Shown: positions 8,431 through 17,673 of the stretch, piece by piece
How positions within the stretch are numbered: position 1 is the first letter of the stretch
Layout of the letters: every line of letters begins with the position of its first letter
Source of the DNA: Asticcacaulis benevestitus DSM 16100 = ATCC BAA-896
Lineage (GTDB): Bacteria; Pseudomonadota; Alphaproteobacteria; Caulobacterales; Caulobacteraceae
Direction of reading: 5' to 3'
Assembly: GCF_000376105.1 (NCBI RefSeq)
Contig: NZ_AQWM01000003.1
Location: 62,001 to 126,000, forward strand
DNA: 64,000 nucleotides
The notes under the pieces: generated by a model
Database searches by the model: none
Told to the model about the DNA's origin: nothing
Seen by the model: only the letters and a program-made list of their open reading frames with translations
Translations under genes and position numbers: made by a program

Positions 8431-9303
8431 TTAGCGCCTGTTGATGTCGATGAACGGCACGGCGCCGCCGGTCGTTGTCGGCAGTTTGCCGTCCCACTTC
8501 TCGATGGCGCGCAATTGCACCACTTCCGGCGAAGACGATATCGACTGCGCCAGCAGACGGTTGGCTTCGGCCTGACCGCGCGCCTGTTCGATCAGGGCAT
8601 CGGCCTGCGCCTTGGAGACCGCGACCTGAGCCTGGGCGGCGGACGCATCGGCATCGGCCTTAGTCTTCATCTGGATCGAATCGAGGATCACCTGCGGGTA
8701 GCGGATGGTGCCGATCCAGTCGAGCTGGCTGATATTGACGCCCTGTGGCTCCCATTTGCGGTTGACGCGTGCCAGGGCCTTCTGGATCACCTGCTGGCGA
8801 CCGCCGCGATAGAGGAACTCGACGCTGACCAGTTCGGTTTCCGCCGCGATGGCCGAACGGACATCGTTACGGATCGGGCCTTCAAACATCTGATCAAAGG
8901 TCAGGCGGTAACGCTTGTAAAGCGCCGGCGCCTTGGACTGATCAATCCGCATCACCAGTTGCACGTCCGCGGTCATCGGCAGGGCGTTGTTGTCGGAGAA
9001 GGTGACCTCCTCGTTTTCCGGCCCGCGCTCATCCTGTTCGCGCGTATAGGTGTAGGTGCGCTGGATCACCGGGAATTCGGCGATGCGCTCACCCGGCAGG
9101 TTGATGTGCCAGCCCGAAGGCAGCGGCGTCGGATCGACGCCGGCGCTGGGGCCGAGTGTCCGGATCTTGACGCCGACATTGCCCGGCTGGATGGTCTGCC
9201 CGCACGACACCAGCCCGAAAAGGGCCAGCACAACCACGGCACCGGCTATACCGGCGAATTTAAGGTTTTTAGGCACGGCGATACCGTTTCTGTAGTCTGC
9301 CAT
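8431..9303 (-). CDS. SPFH/Band 7 (prohibitin-like) membrane protein
   Basis: A 290-residue protein with one N-terminal membrane helix (about 14-34, ending in VSCG, which could also be a lipobox-like site), an SPFH domain at about 40-210, and a C-terminal Ala/Gln-rich coiled coil (about 215-265). This layout is typical of prohibitin/HflK-like proteins that oligomerise in the membrane and often regulate proteases or membrane domains. Monocistronic, with a clear terminator. Exact role unknown. Confidence 0.82.
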   Translation of the reverse strand: MADYRNGIAVPKNLKFAGIAGAVVVLALFGLVSCGQTIQPGNVGVKIRTLGPSAGVDPTPLPSGWHINLPGERIAEFPVIQRTYTYTREQDERGPENEEVTFSDNNALPMTADVQLVMRIDQSKAPALYKRYRLTFDQMFEGPIRNDVRSAIAAETELVSVEFLYRGGRQQVIQKALARVNRKWEPQGVNISQLDWIGTIRYPQVILDSIQMKTKADADASAAQAQVAVSKAQADALIEQARGQAEANRLLAQSISSSPEVVQLRAIEKWDGKLPTTTGGAVPFIDINRR

Positions 9304-9728
9304 AATGACATTTCGTGCTCTGCGGTCACGGGTTGCCCCCCGAAGGCGCAGAACGACGCCTTTCTGTTTTCAAGAGTAAAGTGAGTGAACCAAGCAGATG
9401 CGCGCTCTCCTTTGACGGAGAGTTGGAAGGGTCATGGTTTCGGGGGCTTGATCGCGTATAAGCAAATATGGGCTGGTGCCGAGATTTCGACTTTCGCCGC
9501 GCATAGACTTGCGGCTTAGCTTATTTAACTGACGATCATGTTCCTTCATATACTTCCATCCTCGTCATAAGACTTCGTTTGTCTTCGAGGACAGGCAGAT
9601 ATTACACGGAAGCCGGAAAGCTTAAAAGCGAAACACGACAAGGATCACACGGATGTGACTTTGCTACTGTAAGTGAAGCGGCGCCGTCGCGGCTCTGGCG
9701 GCCCCCCTTGCCACCCTCTCAAGAATCA
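9304..9728. other. 425-bp intergenic region, no gene seen
   Basis: Between the start of the SPFH gene and the stop of the TPR gene. It contains a short inverted repeat CTCTCC-N6-GGAGAG (9405-9422) and a bulged stem CCTCG-N4-AAGAC / GTCTT-CGAGG (9560-9590). The left part should carry the promoter of the SPFH gene. No convincing frame, tRNA or full promoter was recognised. Confidence 0.5.
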
Positions 9729-12700
9729 TCACGCCGTCTTGGCGGCTGGCGCAGGCGGCGCTTTCGCAGCCTTGGCGGCGGCGTCATCCTTCTGGCGGAA
9801 GCGCTTCTTCATGCCACTCACCCAGCCGGAGAAGGTATCCGTGGCGGCAGCCGAAGCCGCGAAATCCTTGGCGCTCAAGGTGCCTCCGTCGAGCGGCGCC
9901 AGGGCCACGCGCAGAGCGTCCGGCGACGACGCCGTGTCCGAGAACTTGGTGAAGCGGGTCGATAGCCGCGTCAGGGCCGGCTGATCCTTTTGCAGGCTGT
10001 AGGCCACCGCCGCGCGGATCACGCGGGCTTCATCGGCCGGGCTCAGCGGCTGCTCGCTCTTCCAGCGGTCGCCCAGGCGCTTTTCCAGCAAGGTCGCGGC
10101 AAGGGCATAGTCCTGCTTGTTCCAGTAGATATCGGCGCGCACCTCGTCGGCTTCCGGCGACTTGTCGCTGCCCAGCACGTCCAGCGCCTTGTCCGGTTCA
10201 TTCAGTTCGCTGAGCGCGCGCGCTTCCAGAATACGGCGCTCGGCCATGACCGATTTCGGCAACAGGGTGGTGCGTGTGTTCCACAGGGCGCCCAGCGCCT
10301 TCTGCGGATTCTGGTCCATCAGATAGATGGCGGCCAGATCGGCGGCCACCGACGATTTCGCCACGCCATCAAGACGGTTATTGACCTGATATTCCAGCAA
10401 CTCGGCGGCCTGATCGAGCAGATCGACATCGACCAGACGACGCACGATCCGGCGCACCATTTCATCGCCATCGGCGCCGATCGGGGTCAGCTCCTTGAAA
10501 TCGTTGAACAGGCCAAGCGCTTCGACCGGCTGGAGACCATCGGCCATGCCGCCGAGGAACAAGCCCCGGAACGCCTGATTGAGCGAGGTCTGTATTTGGG
10601 CTGACTGCGGATTGCTCATGAACGACTGACCGCCGCCCTTCAGCACCATCAGGGCCTCGCGGTAACGACCTTCGCTGAGATAGATCTGGCCCATATTGGC
10701 GATCAGTTGCAGCTCGGTATCGTCGCCGCGCCAGCGGAAACGCAGCGTATCCAGCGCCGCCAGGGTCTGGGTCGAGGTCGCTTTTTTGAGATCGTAACCG
10801 AGCATGGCGGCGTGCATGGCAGCGGGAGCAGCGATCTCGTCATCCGAAGCCCGCGCCACGGCCTGATACACCTTGAACGCGCGGGCCTTGTCGCCCTGTG
10901 CCTCGATGATCTGGGCGCTGACCAGATAGGCGGAAAGCTTTTCGAGCGGGGTCTGCGCCTGCGCCAGAGCATAGCCGATCATGGCCTCCGCCGTAACCAG
11001 ATCCTTCTGCTGCAAGGCTGAGAAAGCATAGGTCGTGCCTATGCGCACGCGCCATTCCGGCGGGAACTGATCGAGCGCCCGCAGGCCCGCCTTGAAATCC
11101 TTGACTGCATCGGCGTGGTGGCCGTCATGCATTTCACCGTAGCCTGCCCACAGGCGCGACGCCGGATCGTTGATCAGTTGTGACGATGACAGATCGGGCA
11201 CCGCCTGCGCGTAGCGTCCGGACAACATCCGCGCCACCACGCGCAAGCCGCGCACCTGAGGATCTTCCTGCGCGCGCGCATTGGTCTTGACCAGAAGATC
11301 GAGCGCGCCTTGCGCTTCATAATAGAGCCCCTGCCCGACCAGGAAACGCGCCATGGCCAGACGTGCCTTGGTGGGGGCGGCCGAACCCAGGCTGCCCTCG
11401 TCGGCGGCGGCGACCTGCAAAGCATTATAGCGCGCCAGGAACCCTTCGGCCGGCTTGGCCGACCAGTCGGCGTTCATCATGCCGGGGTAGAGCGCATTCT
11501 TGTAAACAAGCGTGGCGTCGCTCGGCCGCGCATTGGGATCGGTGGGCGACAGAGTGAGGCCCGCCGGACGCGACACCTCGATAAGATCACTGGAAGCTGT
11601 GACCTTCACATCCGGCGCCATGTGAACAATGACAGCGCCCTGCGCCGTCGAGCTGAGCGTGGCCTCCAGAAGGGTGCGCGTCGTGGAAAGCTTTTTCACC
11701 GGCCCGCGCGCCGGGATCACCGCCATGCGATCGCCGACGCCCGGATCACGAATCCAGGCGACACGCGAGGCGCCGGCGAGGTTGAGATTGAGGCTCGGCA
11801 CACCGGTCGAATCGTCGCGGATGACATCAAGCTCGTTGGCGCGATCATCGAGCGCCTTGCCGCCAAGACGCACCCGCCACACCAGTCCGTCATTGGCCAC
11901 GGACAGCGCCCCCACCGTCGGCGCTTTCAGGCGCAGCGCGGTGAAGCCGTCATTGCGTATCCATTGCGCATCCTGAACGATCATGCCGTCCTTGAGTGTG
12001 GGCGGCAGACGCAGTTCGACTTCGGAATCGAAAACCACCCAGACCGATTCGCCGCGTCGAAACACGGCGGTGGCCACGGGCCCGGCGAACGGGAAGGCGA
12101 TATCCTTGCCGCCATCGATCGCGCTGACCTCAAGCGCCACCACCGGCGCGCTGGGAGCGGGGTTGACGCGCGCCTTATCGGCCTCCGCCGCCGGCTTCGG
12201 ATCGCCCTTGATAATATCCTGCAAATTGACGACAACCTTGCCGTCTTTCTTGCCGTCGGTCGGCTTGGCATCGTCCATGGCGGCCGGATTGATCTGCACG
12301 AAGACAGCGCCGTCCTCGCGGCCGAACCGGGTTTCAAACCCGTCACTGACCGTCAGCCACAGCTCGCTGGCGCGGGCGTCGGATTTCAGCTCGACCGACT
12401 TGATGCCGACCGGCGGATTGGCACGGATGTCACCTAGATCGGGCTTGGCCTGCCCCGGCAGGCGGATCACCACCTGGCCCTTGTCACGCCGGACCGAGGC
12501 GCGGCTGCCGATGGTGCCGTAAATCTCGATCCGGCCCGATTTAGCGTTGCGACCGACACGGATATCGATATCGCCGCGTGAAGCGATCTGCGGGGCGGCA
12601 ATCGGATCGCCAAGCGCCAGACTGGCCATGCCCATGCCAACCGTTGCCGCCACAATAGCGCTGGTGCGCAGGGCGCGGTTCATCGAAAACGGCGGTTTGG

Positions 12701-12809
12701 ACTTTGGCGTTTCAAGCAAACGGCGCGCAAGCTCCATCGTCCGCGCGTGCGGTTCGGGGTGCGCAGGTTCATCCGCGGCTTCGACAGAGGCGTTATGATC
12801 TCGAATCAT
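9729..12809 (-). CDS. Large TPR-rich protein of the fliL-fliM operon region
   Basis: A 1026-residue protein of unknown function with one N-terminal membrane helix or uncleaved signal (about 47-66). An Ala/Asp-rich beta-type region follows (to about 430), and then a long series of helical TPR-like repeats from about 460 to 950 (for example ARFLVGQGLYYEAQGALDLL, ARALSELNEPDKALDVLGSD). The C-terminus is basic and Ala-rich. It is the most distal gene of a minus-strand run fliL-fliM-pflI-MotE-like-TPR, so it probably serves the flagellum as a periplasmic or envelope scaffold. A weak CtrA-like box lies 27 bp upstream. Function is inference from context. Confidence 0.75.
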   Translation of the reverse strand: MIRDHNASVEAADEPAHPEPHARTMELARRLLETPKSKPPFSMNRALRTSAIVAATVGMGMASLALGDPIAAPQIASRGDIDIRVGRNAKSGRIEIYGTIGSRASVRRDKGQVVIRLPGQAKPDLGDIRANPPVGIKSVELKSDARASELWLTVSDGFETRFGREDGAVFVQINPAAMDDAKPTDGKKDGKVVVNLQDIIKGDPKPAAEADKARVNPAPSAPVVALEVSAIDGGKDIAFPFAGPVATAVFRRGESVWVVFDSEVELRLPPTLKDGMIVQDAQWIRNDGFTALRLKAPTVGALSVANDGLVWRVRLGGKALDDRANELDVIRDDSTGVPSLNLNLAGASRVAWIRDPGVGDRMAVIPARGPVKKLSTTRTLLEATLSSTAQGAVIVHMAPDVKVTASSDLIEVSRPAGLTLSPTDPNARPSDATLVYKNALYPGMMNADWSAKPAEGFLARYNALQVAAADEGSLGSAAPTKARLAMARFLVGQGLYYEAQGALDLLVKTNARAQEDPQVRGLRVVARMLSGRYAQAVPDLSSSQLINDPASRLWAGYGEMHDGHHADAVKDFKAGLRALDQFPPEWRVRIGTTYAFSALQQKDLVTAEAMIGYALAQAQTPLEKLSAYLVSAQIIEAQGDKARAFKVYQAVARASDDEIAAPAAMHAAMLGYDLKKATSTQTLAALDTLRFRWRGDDTELQLIANMGQIYLSEGRYREALMVLKGGGQSFMSNPQSAQIQTSLNQAFRGLFLGGMADGLQPVEALGLFNDFKELTPIGADGDEMVRRIVRRLVDVDLLDQAAELLEYQVNNRLDGVAKSSVAADLAAIYLMDQNPQKALGALWNTRTTLLPKSVMAERRILEARALSELNEPDKALDVLGSDKSPEADEVRADIYWNKQDYALAATLLEKRLGDRWKSEQPLSPADEARVIRAAVAYSLQKDQPALTRLSTRFTKFSDTASSPDALRVALAPLDGGTLSAKDFAASAAATDTFSGWVSGMKKRFRQKDDAAAKAAKAPPAPAAKTA

Positions 12810-12835
12810 GAGCCCTTAATTTGGCGCATGACGGG

Positions 12836-12850
12836 TTTAACCAACGTTAA
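12836..12850. promoter_or_regulatory. Weak CtrA-like box TTTA-N7-TTAA before the TPR gene
   Basis: TTTA, seven bases (ACCAACG), TTAA, 27 bp upstream of the TPR protein start in a 68-bp gap. It is one mismatch from the full box. It might give this gene its own cell-cycle promoter within the larger operon. Confidence 0.25.
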
Positions 12851-12877
12851 TAGGACAGTAATTTAGAAGGTTAACGC

Positions 12878-13762
12878 TTACTTTTTAGCCGGCGTCGGTT
12901 TGGCCGCAGCATTAGCGGCCGGTTTAGCGTTCGCCGCCTGTGGCCCGCTGGCGGCCGGGCCGCCTGTGGTCGCCTTATCAAGCTGCTGTTGCAGGCCATC
13001 GGCGCGTTGCATCCGCTTGGCCAGTTTCTCGGTCAGATCACGCGCCGCGTCCGGCGTCATGGCGCCCAGAATGGCGGCCAGACCGCGATCCTTCATCTTG
13101 GCGGCGATCGGCAGGCGCACATCGTCGCTCATCGTGCTCAGAATAGCCGCGGCGTCCTTCGGCTTCATCGCCGAATAGACAGCGATGAGGCGATTGGTGT
13201 CGTCGTCCTGCACCTTGGTGGCCTGGTCGAGCAGGCCCTGAATCTGCGTTTTCAGCGCGCTCAGTTGCTGGATGCGGGCATCGAGCTTGGAATCCGCAGC
13301 CTCAACCAGTTGCGTGCGCGAATTGAGTTGCTGCTCGCGCTGGTCCAGTTCAGCGCGGCGCGTGCCCAGACTTTGCAGGATATTGAGCTCGTTGGGCGAC
13401 ATGCCGGCCTGCTTGGCCAGATCATTGACCGAGGTGGCGCAGATCGGCGCCATCGGAGCCGGGGTGGCCGCATCCTTGGCATGGGTGGCCGCATCAGCCG
13501 CCATCAGGGCCGGATCAACACCATAGGTCTGGGTCGGGTCATCGGGCCGGTCGGTCTCACCCTTGGGCGCCGTCCCCTTCTTGGCCGCTGATTTTTCTAG
13601 ATTTTTTGGCTTTTCGGCCTTCTTGTCACCCTTGACGTCGGCCGCGAAGGCTTCGGCGGCATGAAACGCGCCCGGCACCAGATCAAGGCTGGTGATAGCC
13701 TTCATGGCAAGGACGCCAGTGACGGCGACAGCAACGAGCGGCAGGAAACGGGGCAAGGCCAT
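12878..13762 (-). CDS. MotE-like protein (MgtE N-terminal-type domain)
   Basis: A 294-residue protein with one N-terminal membrane helix (about 5-22), a Lys/Ala-rich linker, a coiled coil (about 115-175, LGTRRAELDQREQQLNSRTQ), and a helical MgtE_N-type domain at about 180-250 (VYSAMKPKDAAAILSTMSDD, VRLPIAAKMKDRGLAAILGA). It ends in a Pro/Ala-rich tail. This is the layout of MotE, the periplasmic chaperone of the stator protein MotC in Rhizobium. It lies between pflI and the TPR gene downstream of fliM, so a stator or flagellar role is likely. Confidence 0.75.
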   Translation of the reverse strand: MALPRFLPLVAVAVTGVLAMKAITSLDLVPGAFHAAEAFAADVKGDKKAEKPKNLEKSAAKKGTAPKGETDRPDDPTQTYGVDPALMAADAATHAKDAATPAPMAPICATSVNDLAKQAGMSPNELNILQSLGTRRAELDQREQQLNSRTQLVEAADSKLDARIQQLSALKTQIQGLLDQATKVQDDDTNRLIAVYSAMKPKDAAAILSTMSDDVRLPIAAKMKDRGLAAILGAMTPDAARDLTEKLAKRMQRADGLQQQLDKATTGGPAASGPQAANAKPAANAAAKPTPAKK

Positions 13763-13777
13763 ACAGGTCTATCTCTA

Positions 13778-14500
13778 CTAGCGTTTACGCAAAGACGGCA
13801 CATCGGCGCCGCCAAATAACTCATCTTCGACCGAAACAGCCTGTCGGACCGGCAGGTTGAGCGAGCGGATCATTTCATTGAGATTGGCGACAACCAGTTC
13901 TGACATCTGAACGGCGTCGACCATCTCGCTTTCGTCTTCCGGCGTGATCTCCGGCAGCAGACTGGGACGCCCGCGCGACAGATCCTTGCGGGCATAAGGC
14001 GTCTGGCCTGGCCGGACGATATCGTTGGTGAAGGCCGTCCGGTCACGCGCTCTGGGCGCTGCCGGTTCTTCGTGGATCGAACGGATGATTTCCGGCGCCG
14101 GTTCCGGGCGAGGCGCTTCACGGACAAGCTCAGGACGCACGGGTTCCGGGCGCATCATCGACAGGCTGCGCGCCGCCTCGAAGCTGACCATCCCCTTGTC
14201 CAGTTCGCCCTGCACGCGCTCGGCGCGCGCCACCTGGAGATCGAGTTTTTGCAGGACGTCGCGGGCCGCCAGGATGCGGCCATGCAGCAGATCCTGCGAT
14301 TCGTCCGCGTTGGAACGCAATTCCTTCAACGAGTTATGGGCGCGAATAGCGGCGTCATCGAGTTCATGCACCGCCTTGGCGAAGCCTTCGTGCGCCGCGC
14401 GCAGGGCCTTGAGGCGCTTGTCGAGGCGCATGCCGAACCACAGCGCCGCCACCAGCAGCGCCATGAGGATCACATTCATGATGATGTTCGCCATGCTCAT
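13778..14500 (-). CDS. pflI: PflI-like flagellar positioning protein (DUF6468 type)
   Basis: A 240-residue bitopic protein: N-terminal membrane helix (about 5-24), a coiled-coil segment (about 28-105), a Pro/Glu/Arg-rich stretch (about 115-150, repeats of RPEPV and PRPEP), and a short conserved C-terminal helix. In Caulobacter, PflI is a bitopic, proline-rich protein encoded with early flagellar genes and needed to place the flagellum at the correct pole. Both layout and location (10 bp after fliM) match. The name rests on architecture and context. Confidence 0.65.
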   Translation of the reverse strand: MSMANIIMNVILMALLVAALWFGMRLDKRLKALRAAHEGFAKAVHELDDAAIRAHNSLKELRSNADESQDLLHGRILAARDVLQKLDLQVARAERVQGELDKGMVSFEAARSLSMMRPEPVRPELVREAPRPEPAPEIIRSIHEEPAAPRARDRTAFTNDIVRPGQTPYARKDLSRGRPSLLPEITPEDESEMVDAVQMSELVVANLNEMIRSLNLPVRQAVSVEDELFGGADVPSLRKR

Positions 14501-14510
14501 GTTTGCTCCC

Positions 14511-15689
14511 CTACTTCTTCAGGCCCTGCGTCAAACGACGCCGCGCCGCGGAGGCGAGCGGCGAATCGACACGCACAGCGATATTATGTCCCTTACGCCC
14601 CATGCGCCCGGTCGTGAGCGGAATGGCGCCGCACTTCAACTGTATCGGCGATTCGGCGTTGGCGTGCAGCATCAGGGTTTCGCCGACCTGCAAATTCAGC
14701 ACCTTGGACAGCGGCACCTGCTGCTCATCGAGCACGGCGCGCACCTCCATCTGCGTGGTCCACAGTTCGGTGGCCAGGTGGCTTTCCCAGATGTTGTCGC
14801 GGCCGAACTTCTCACCCATGAACTGCTGGAGCAGCATCTTGCGGATCGGTTCGAGCGTGGCATAGGGCAGCAAAAGCTCGACCCGGCCGCCACGGTCTTC
14901 CATGTCGATGCGCAGCTTGACCAGGATGGCGGCATTGGCCGGACGCGCGATGGCAGCGAAACGCGGATTGGTTTCCAGGCGATCGAGATTGAAACTGACC
15001 GGCGTCAGCGGCTCAAAGGCGGCCTTGGCATCGGCCAGGATAACCTCGACCATGCGCTGCACCAGCACGCGCTCAATCGTGGTGTAGGGCCGGCCTTCGA
15101 TGCGCAGCGCCGCTGTGCCGCGGCGACCGCCGAGCAAGACGTCAACGATGGAATAGATCAGGTTGGAATCAACCGTCAGCAGGCCATAATTATCAAGTTC
15201 CTCGGCACGGAAAACGGCGAGGATGGCCGGCAGCGGAATCGAGTTGAGATAGTCGCCAAAACGAATCGACGAGATGTTATCGAGCGAAACTTCGACGTTG
15301 TCCGAAGTGAAATTCCGCAAGGAGGTCGTCATCAGGCGGACCAGCCGGTCGAAGACGATTTCGAGCATCGGCAGGCGCTCATAAGACACCATGGCCGAAT
15401 TGATGATCGCCCGGATACCCGAGCGCTCGTTGTAATCGTCTTCCGAAAGGTCGAAGCCGAGCAGGCTGTCAATTTCATCCTGATTGAGGATACGCTCGGC
15501 GCCGGCGGGCATATTGAAACGCTCGCCCATGCCGCCGCCGCCGACCATGGCCTCCCATTCGGCCGCAAGGTCACCGCCGGAGTCGCCGCCACCGCCGCCA
15601 CTGGGCGCACCCGAGGCAGCGTCGGCTTCAGCGGCAAGCTCCGCCTCCCACGCCGCCATCATGGCTTCCTGATCGACTTCATCCGCCAT
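14511..15689 (-). CDS. fliM: Flagellar motor switch protein FliM
   Basis: C-ring protein that binds CheY-P and sets rotation direction. It has 392 residues. The usual N-terminal CheY-binding segment (ILNQDEIDSLLGFD) sits at about 67-80, after an extra acidic, Gly-rich leader with two similar short motifs (AAWEAEL and AAEWEAM). A CheC-like middle domain and a C-terminal SpoA/FliN-like domain (VPLSKVLNLQVGETLMLH) follow. It is second in the operon after fliL (52-bp gap). Confidence 0.95.
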   Translation of the reverse strand: MADEVDQEAMMAAWEAELAAEADAASGAPSGGGGGDSGGDLAAEWEAMVGGGGMGERFNMPAGAERILNQDEIDSLLGFDLSEDDYNERSGIRAIINSAMVSYERLPMLEIVFDRLVRLMTTSLRNFTSDNVEVSLDNISSIRFGDYLNSIPLPAILAVFRAEELDNYGLLTVDSNLIYSIVDVLLGGRRGTAALRIEGRPYTTIERVLVQRMVEVILADAKAAFEPLTPVSFNLDRLETNPRFAAIARPANAAILVKLRIDMEDRGGRVELLLPYATLEPIRKMLLQQFMGEKFGRDNIWESHLATELWTTQMEVRAVLDEQQVPLSKVLNLQVGETLMLHANAESPIQLKCGAIPLTTGRMGRKGHNIAVRVDSPLASAARRRLTQGLKK

Positions 15690-15741
15690 CAGGTCACCGC
15701 CTTGCGGGACTGGGGTTGCAACAGGTACGCGGCACGCTTCA

Positions 15742-16425
15742 TCAGGTCACCAACATGTCAACAATGAGCACAGCGTTGATCTTGTGCGGCGCCAGGATCA
15801 GATTGACCCGGCGCAGAATTTCGAGACGAAGCTGCATATTACCTTGCGAGCCGGCAAGGTCTTCCGGCCGCAATTCGCGCAGAAATCCCTGCAGTACGTC
15901 GTTGATGCGCGGCTGATTCTCGATGATCAGTTCCGAGGTCTCCTCGTCCGGGCATTCAAAGGTCAGCTTCATCTTCAGATAGGAGGCGCGACCATCAGGC
16001 GACTGGATATTGGCCACCATGCCAGGCATGGCCAGATAGGTGATGCCGTTCGGCCCCTCGGAAGCCACCGGCGTCGTCGCCGGATCGGCCTTGGCCTCGC
16101 CGCCTTCCTTCTTCTCGCCGTGACCGCCTTTTTCCTCTTTTTTCTTGTCGTCCTTCTTATCGCCGTGACCGCCCTTTTCGGCGTCCTTGCCTTTTTCACC
16201 TTCCTTGCCGTGCTCACCCGCCTTGGCAGCGTCCGCTGGCGGCTTTGGCGCCAGAAGCAGAAAATAGGCCGCAGCGCCGCCACCGCCCAGCAGCAACACG
16301 GCCGCGGCGATAATGACGATCAGCATCGGAAACTTCTTTTTCGGCGCGGCCTCGCCTTCGGCGCCCTCAGCACCGTCGACCGGCGGGGCATCCGCGTCCT
16401 TGGACTTCTTTTCTTTCTTGGCCAC
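15742..16425 (-). CDS. fliL: Flagellar basal body-associated protein FliL
   Basis: Stator-associated inner-membrane protein. The GTG at 16425 is chosen because the protein then begins MAKKEKKSKDAD, typical of FliL; the ATG at 16479 would add 18 unlikely residues. It has 227 residues: a membrane helix at about 35-55 (FPMLIVIIAAAVLLLGGGGAAAY), a very Lys/Glu/Gly/His-rich low-complexity linker (about 65-110), and a periplasmic FliL domain to the end. First gene of the operon with fliM. A perfect CtrA-type box lies at 16483-16497. Confidence 0.92.
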   Translation of the reverse strand: MAKKEKKSKDADAPPVDGAEGAEGEAAPKKKFPMLIVIIAAAVLLLGGGGAAAYFLLLAPKPPADAAKAGEHGKEGEKGKDAEKGGHGDKKDDKKKEEKGGHGEKKEGGEAKADPATTPVASEGPNGITYLAMPGMVANIQSPDGRASYLKMKLTFECPDEETSELIIENQPRINDVLQGFLRELRPEDLAGSQGNMQLRLEILRRVNLILAPHKINAVLIVDMLVT

Positions 16426-16482
16426 TTTCGCCCACCCGTCAAATACACACCAGAGCCGGATGGCTGATCCTAGCCCCAACTC

Positions 16483-16497
16483 TTAAACAAACCTTAA
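16483..16497. promoter_or_regulatory. CtrA-type box TTAA-N7-TTAA upstream of fliL
   Basis: TTAA, seven bases (ACAAACC), TTAA, exact full-length match, 57 bp upstream of the fliL GTG. In Caulobacter the fliLM operon is a classic CtrA-controlled early flagellar promoter, so function is likely conserved. Confidence 0.75.
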
Positions 16498-16574
16498 GCG
16501 CGCCCCGCGCAGGGCAGCCAGTCGCCACTATCGCCAAACATGGTTAACGATTACTTGTTACGAGCGCCCCGACG

Positions 16575-16589
16575 CGGCATTTTTTGCCG
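16575..16589. promoter_or_regulatory. Palindrome CGGCAT-TTT-TTGCCG, candidate FlbD (ftr-like) enhancer
   Basis: Near-perfect 6+3+6 palindrome about 77 bp upstream of the sigma-54 promoter at 16667, the normal distance for an enhancer-bound activator. In Caulobacter, class III genes use sigma-54 and the enhancer-binding protein FlbD. The same 15-bp pattern is found at 4944 and 19918. Confidence 0.5.
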
Positions 16590-16666
16590 CCCACTGATCT
16601 GGGCAGATTCGCGCTGGAAAGCCAAGTTTCCTTATCGAGCAAGCCTTTCCGCCTGTTAACCTTCTT

Positions 16667-16682
16667 TGGCACGGCGTTTGCA
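16667..16682 (+). promoter_or_regulatory. Sigma-54 (-24/-12) promoter of flgF
   Basis: TGGCAC-GGCGT-TTGCA, an exact match to the sigma-54 consensus with correct spacing between the GG and GC elements, about 95 bp upstream of the flgF start. Transcription would begin near 16693. It fits the sigma-54-dependent late rod/hook class of Caulobacter flagellar genes. Confidence 0.85.
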
Positions 16683-16777
16683 TGCCCTTAAAATCATGGT
16701 TAACGCGCATTTCCGGCGGATTGTTGCACATTATCCATAAGCCTTTGAAGATGAACCTCTAATTCGGGAGCCCGCGC

Positions 16778-17527
16778 ATGGATAATACCAGTTACATCGC
16801 CCTGTCGCGCCAGATCACCCTGCAAAGAGAGCTGGATATCAGCGCCAACAATCTCGCCAACATGAACACCACGGGCTACAAGTTCGAGGAATTGCTGATC
16901 AATGCCGAGCCGGGCGCTCCGGCCTACAACACACCGATCCGCACCCCGGCCAATTTTGCCTTCGATAACGGCGTCGGCCGTAACTTCACCCAGGGCACGA
17001 TGAACCAGACGGGGGCACCGCTCGATGTGGCGCTCACCAGCGAAGGTACCTTCTTCGTGGTCACTACGCCCAGCGGCACCGCCTATACCCGCGACGGCTC
17101 CTTCACCCTTTCCGGTGACGGCACGCTGATGACGCAACAGGGCTACGTCGTTCAGGGTGACGGCGGCGCCATCGTGCTCGATCCGAAAAAAGGCGAGCCG
17201 ACCATCTCCGCCGACGGCATTATCTCGCAAATGTCACAGGGCCAGACCGAACGCGTGGGCCGGCTGAACGTGGTACGCATCGCCAATATGAGCGACCTGT
17301 CGAAAAATGGCGACAGCACCTTTAGCCTGACCAGCAACGCCGCCGCCCTGCCCGCCACCAACGCCTCCGTGCGTCAGGGCTTCCTCGAAGCCTCCAATGT
17401 CAATGCGATGAGCGAAGTGACCAATCTGGTGCGCATCAACCGTGCCTATGCCAGCGTCGCCTCCGTCATCGAACAAAATTCACAACTGAACCGCACCGCC
17501 GTCGAGCGGCTCGGTCGCGTCGCGTGA
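16778..17527 (+). CDS. flgF: Flagellar basal-body rod protein FlgF
   Basis: Proximal/middle rod protein of 249 residues. The N-terminus (ALSRQITLQRELDISANNLANMNTTGYKFEE) and the C-terminal helix (MSEVTNLVRINRAYASVASVIEQ) carry the rod/hook family signature, with the central FlgF/G domain (FFVVTTPSGTAYTRDGSFTLSGDG). It heads flgF-flgG-flgA-flgH behind a sigma-54 promoter. It ends with TGA, showing that TGA is a normal stop here. Confidence 0.94.
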   Translation: MDNTSYIALSRQITLQRELDISANNLANMNTTGYKFEELLINAEPGAPAYNTPIRTPANFAFDNGVGRNFTQGTMNQTGAPLDVALTSEGTFFVVTTPSGTAYTRDGSFTLSGDGTLMTQQGYVVQGDGGAIVLDPKKGEPTISADGIISQMSQGQTERVGRLNVVRIANMSDLSKNGDSTFSLTSNAAALPATNASVRQGFLEASNVNAMSEVTNLVRINRAYASVASVIEQNSQLNRTAVERLGRVA

Positions 17528-17620
17528 TGACGATGACAGGCATCGCCCTCACGCTTTCTTTTGCGTTCAAGCGCCACGCAGGCTTTGCCTCGCAACGGCT
17601 CTGGCGCGCCGTCGCGCTTG

Positions 17621-17638
17621 CCGGATCTTGTGATCCGG
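17621..17638. repeat. Perfect hairpin between flgF and flgG
   Basis: CCGGATC-TTGT-GATCCGG, a 7-bp perfect stem in the 146-bp gap, 36 bp before the flgG start. There is no T-run, so it is not an obvious terminator; it may shape or protect the mRNA between the two rod genes. Confidence 0.4.
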
Positions 17639-17673
17639 AATGCGTAACCCTTTCGAATACCGGAGTATAACCG

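Noticed and set aside
14025-15767. Long plus-strand frame across pflI and fliM
   Set aside because: Antisense to two recognised flagellar genes, low-complexity translation, no start signal.
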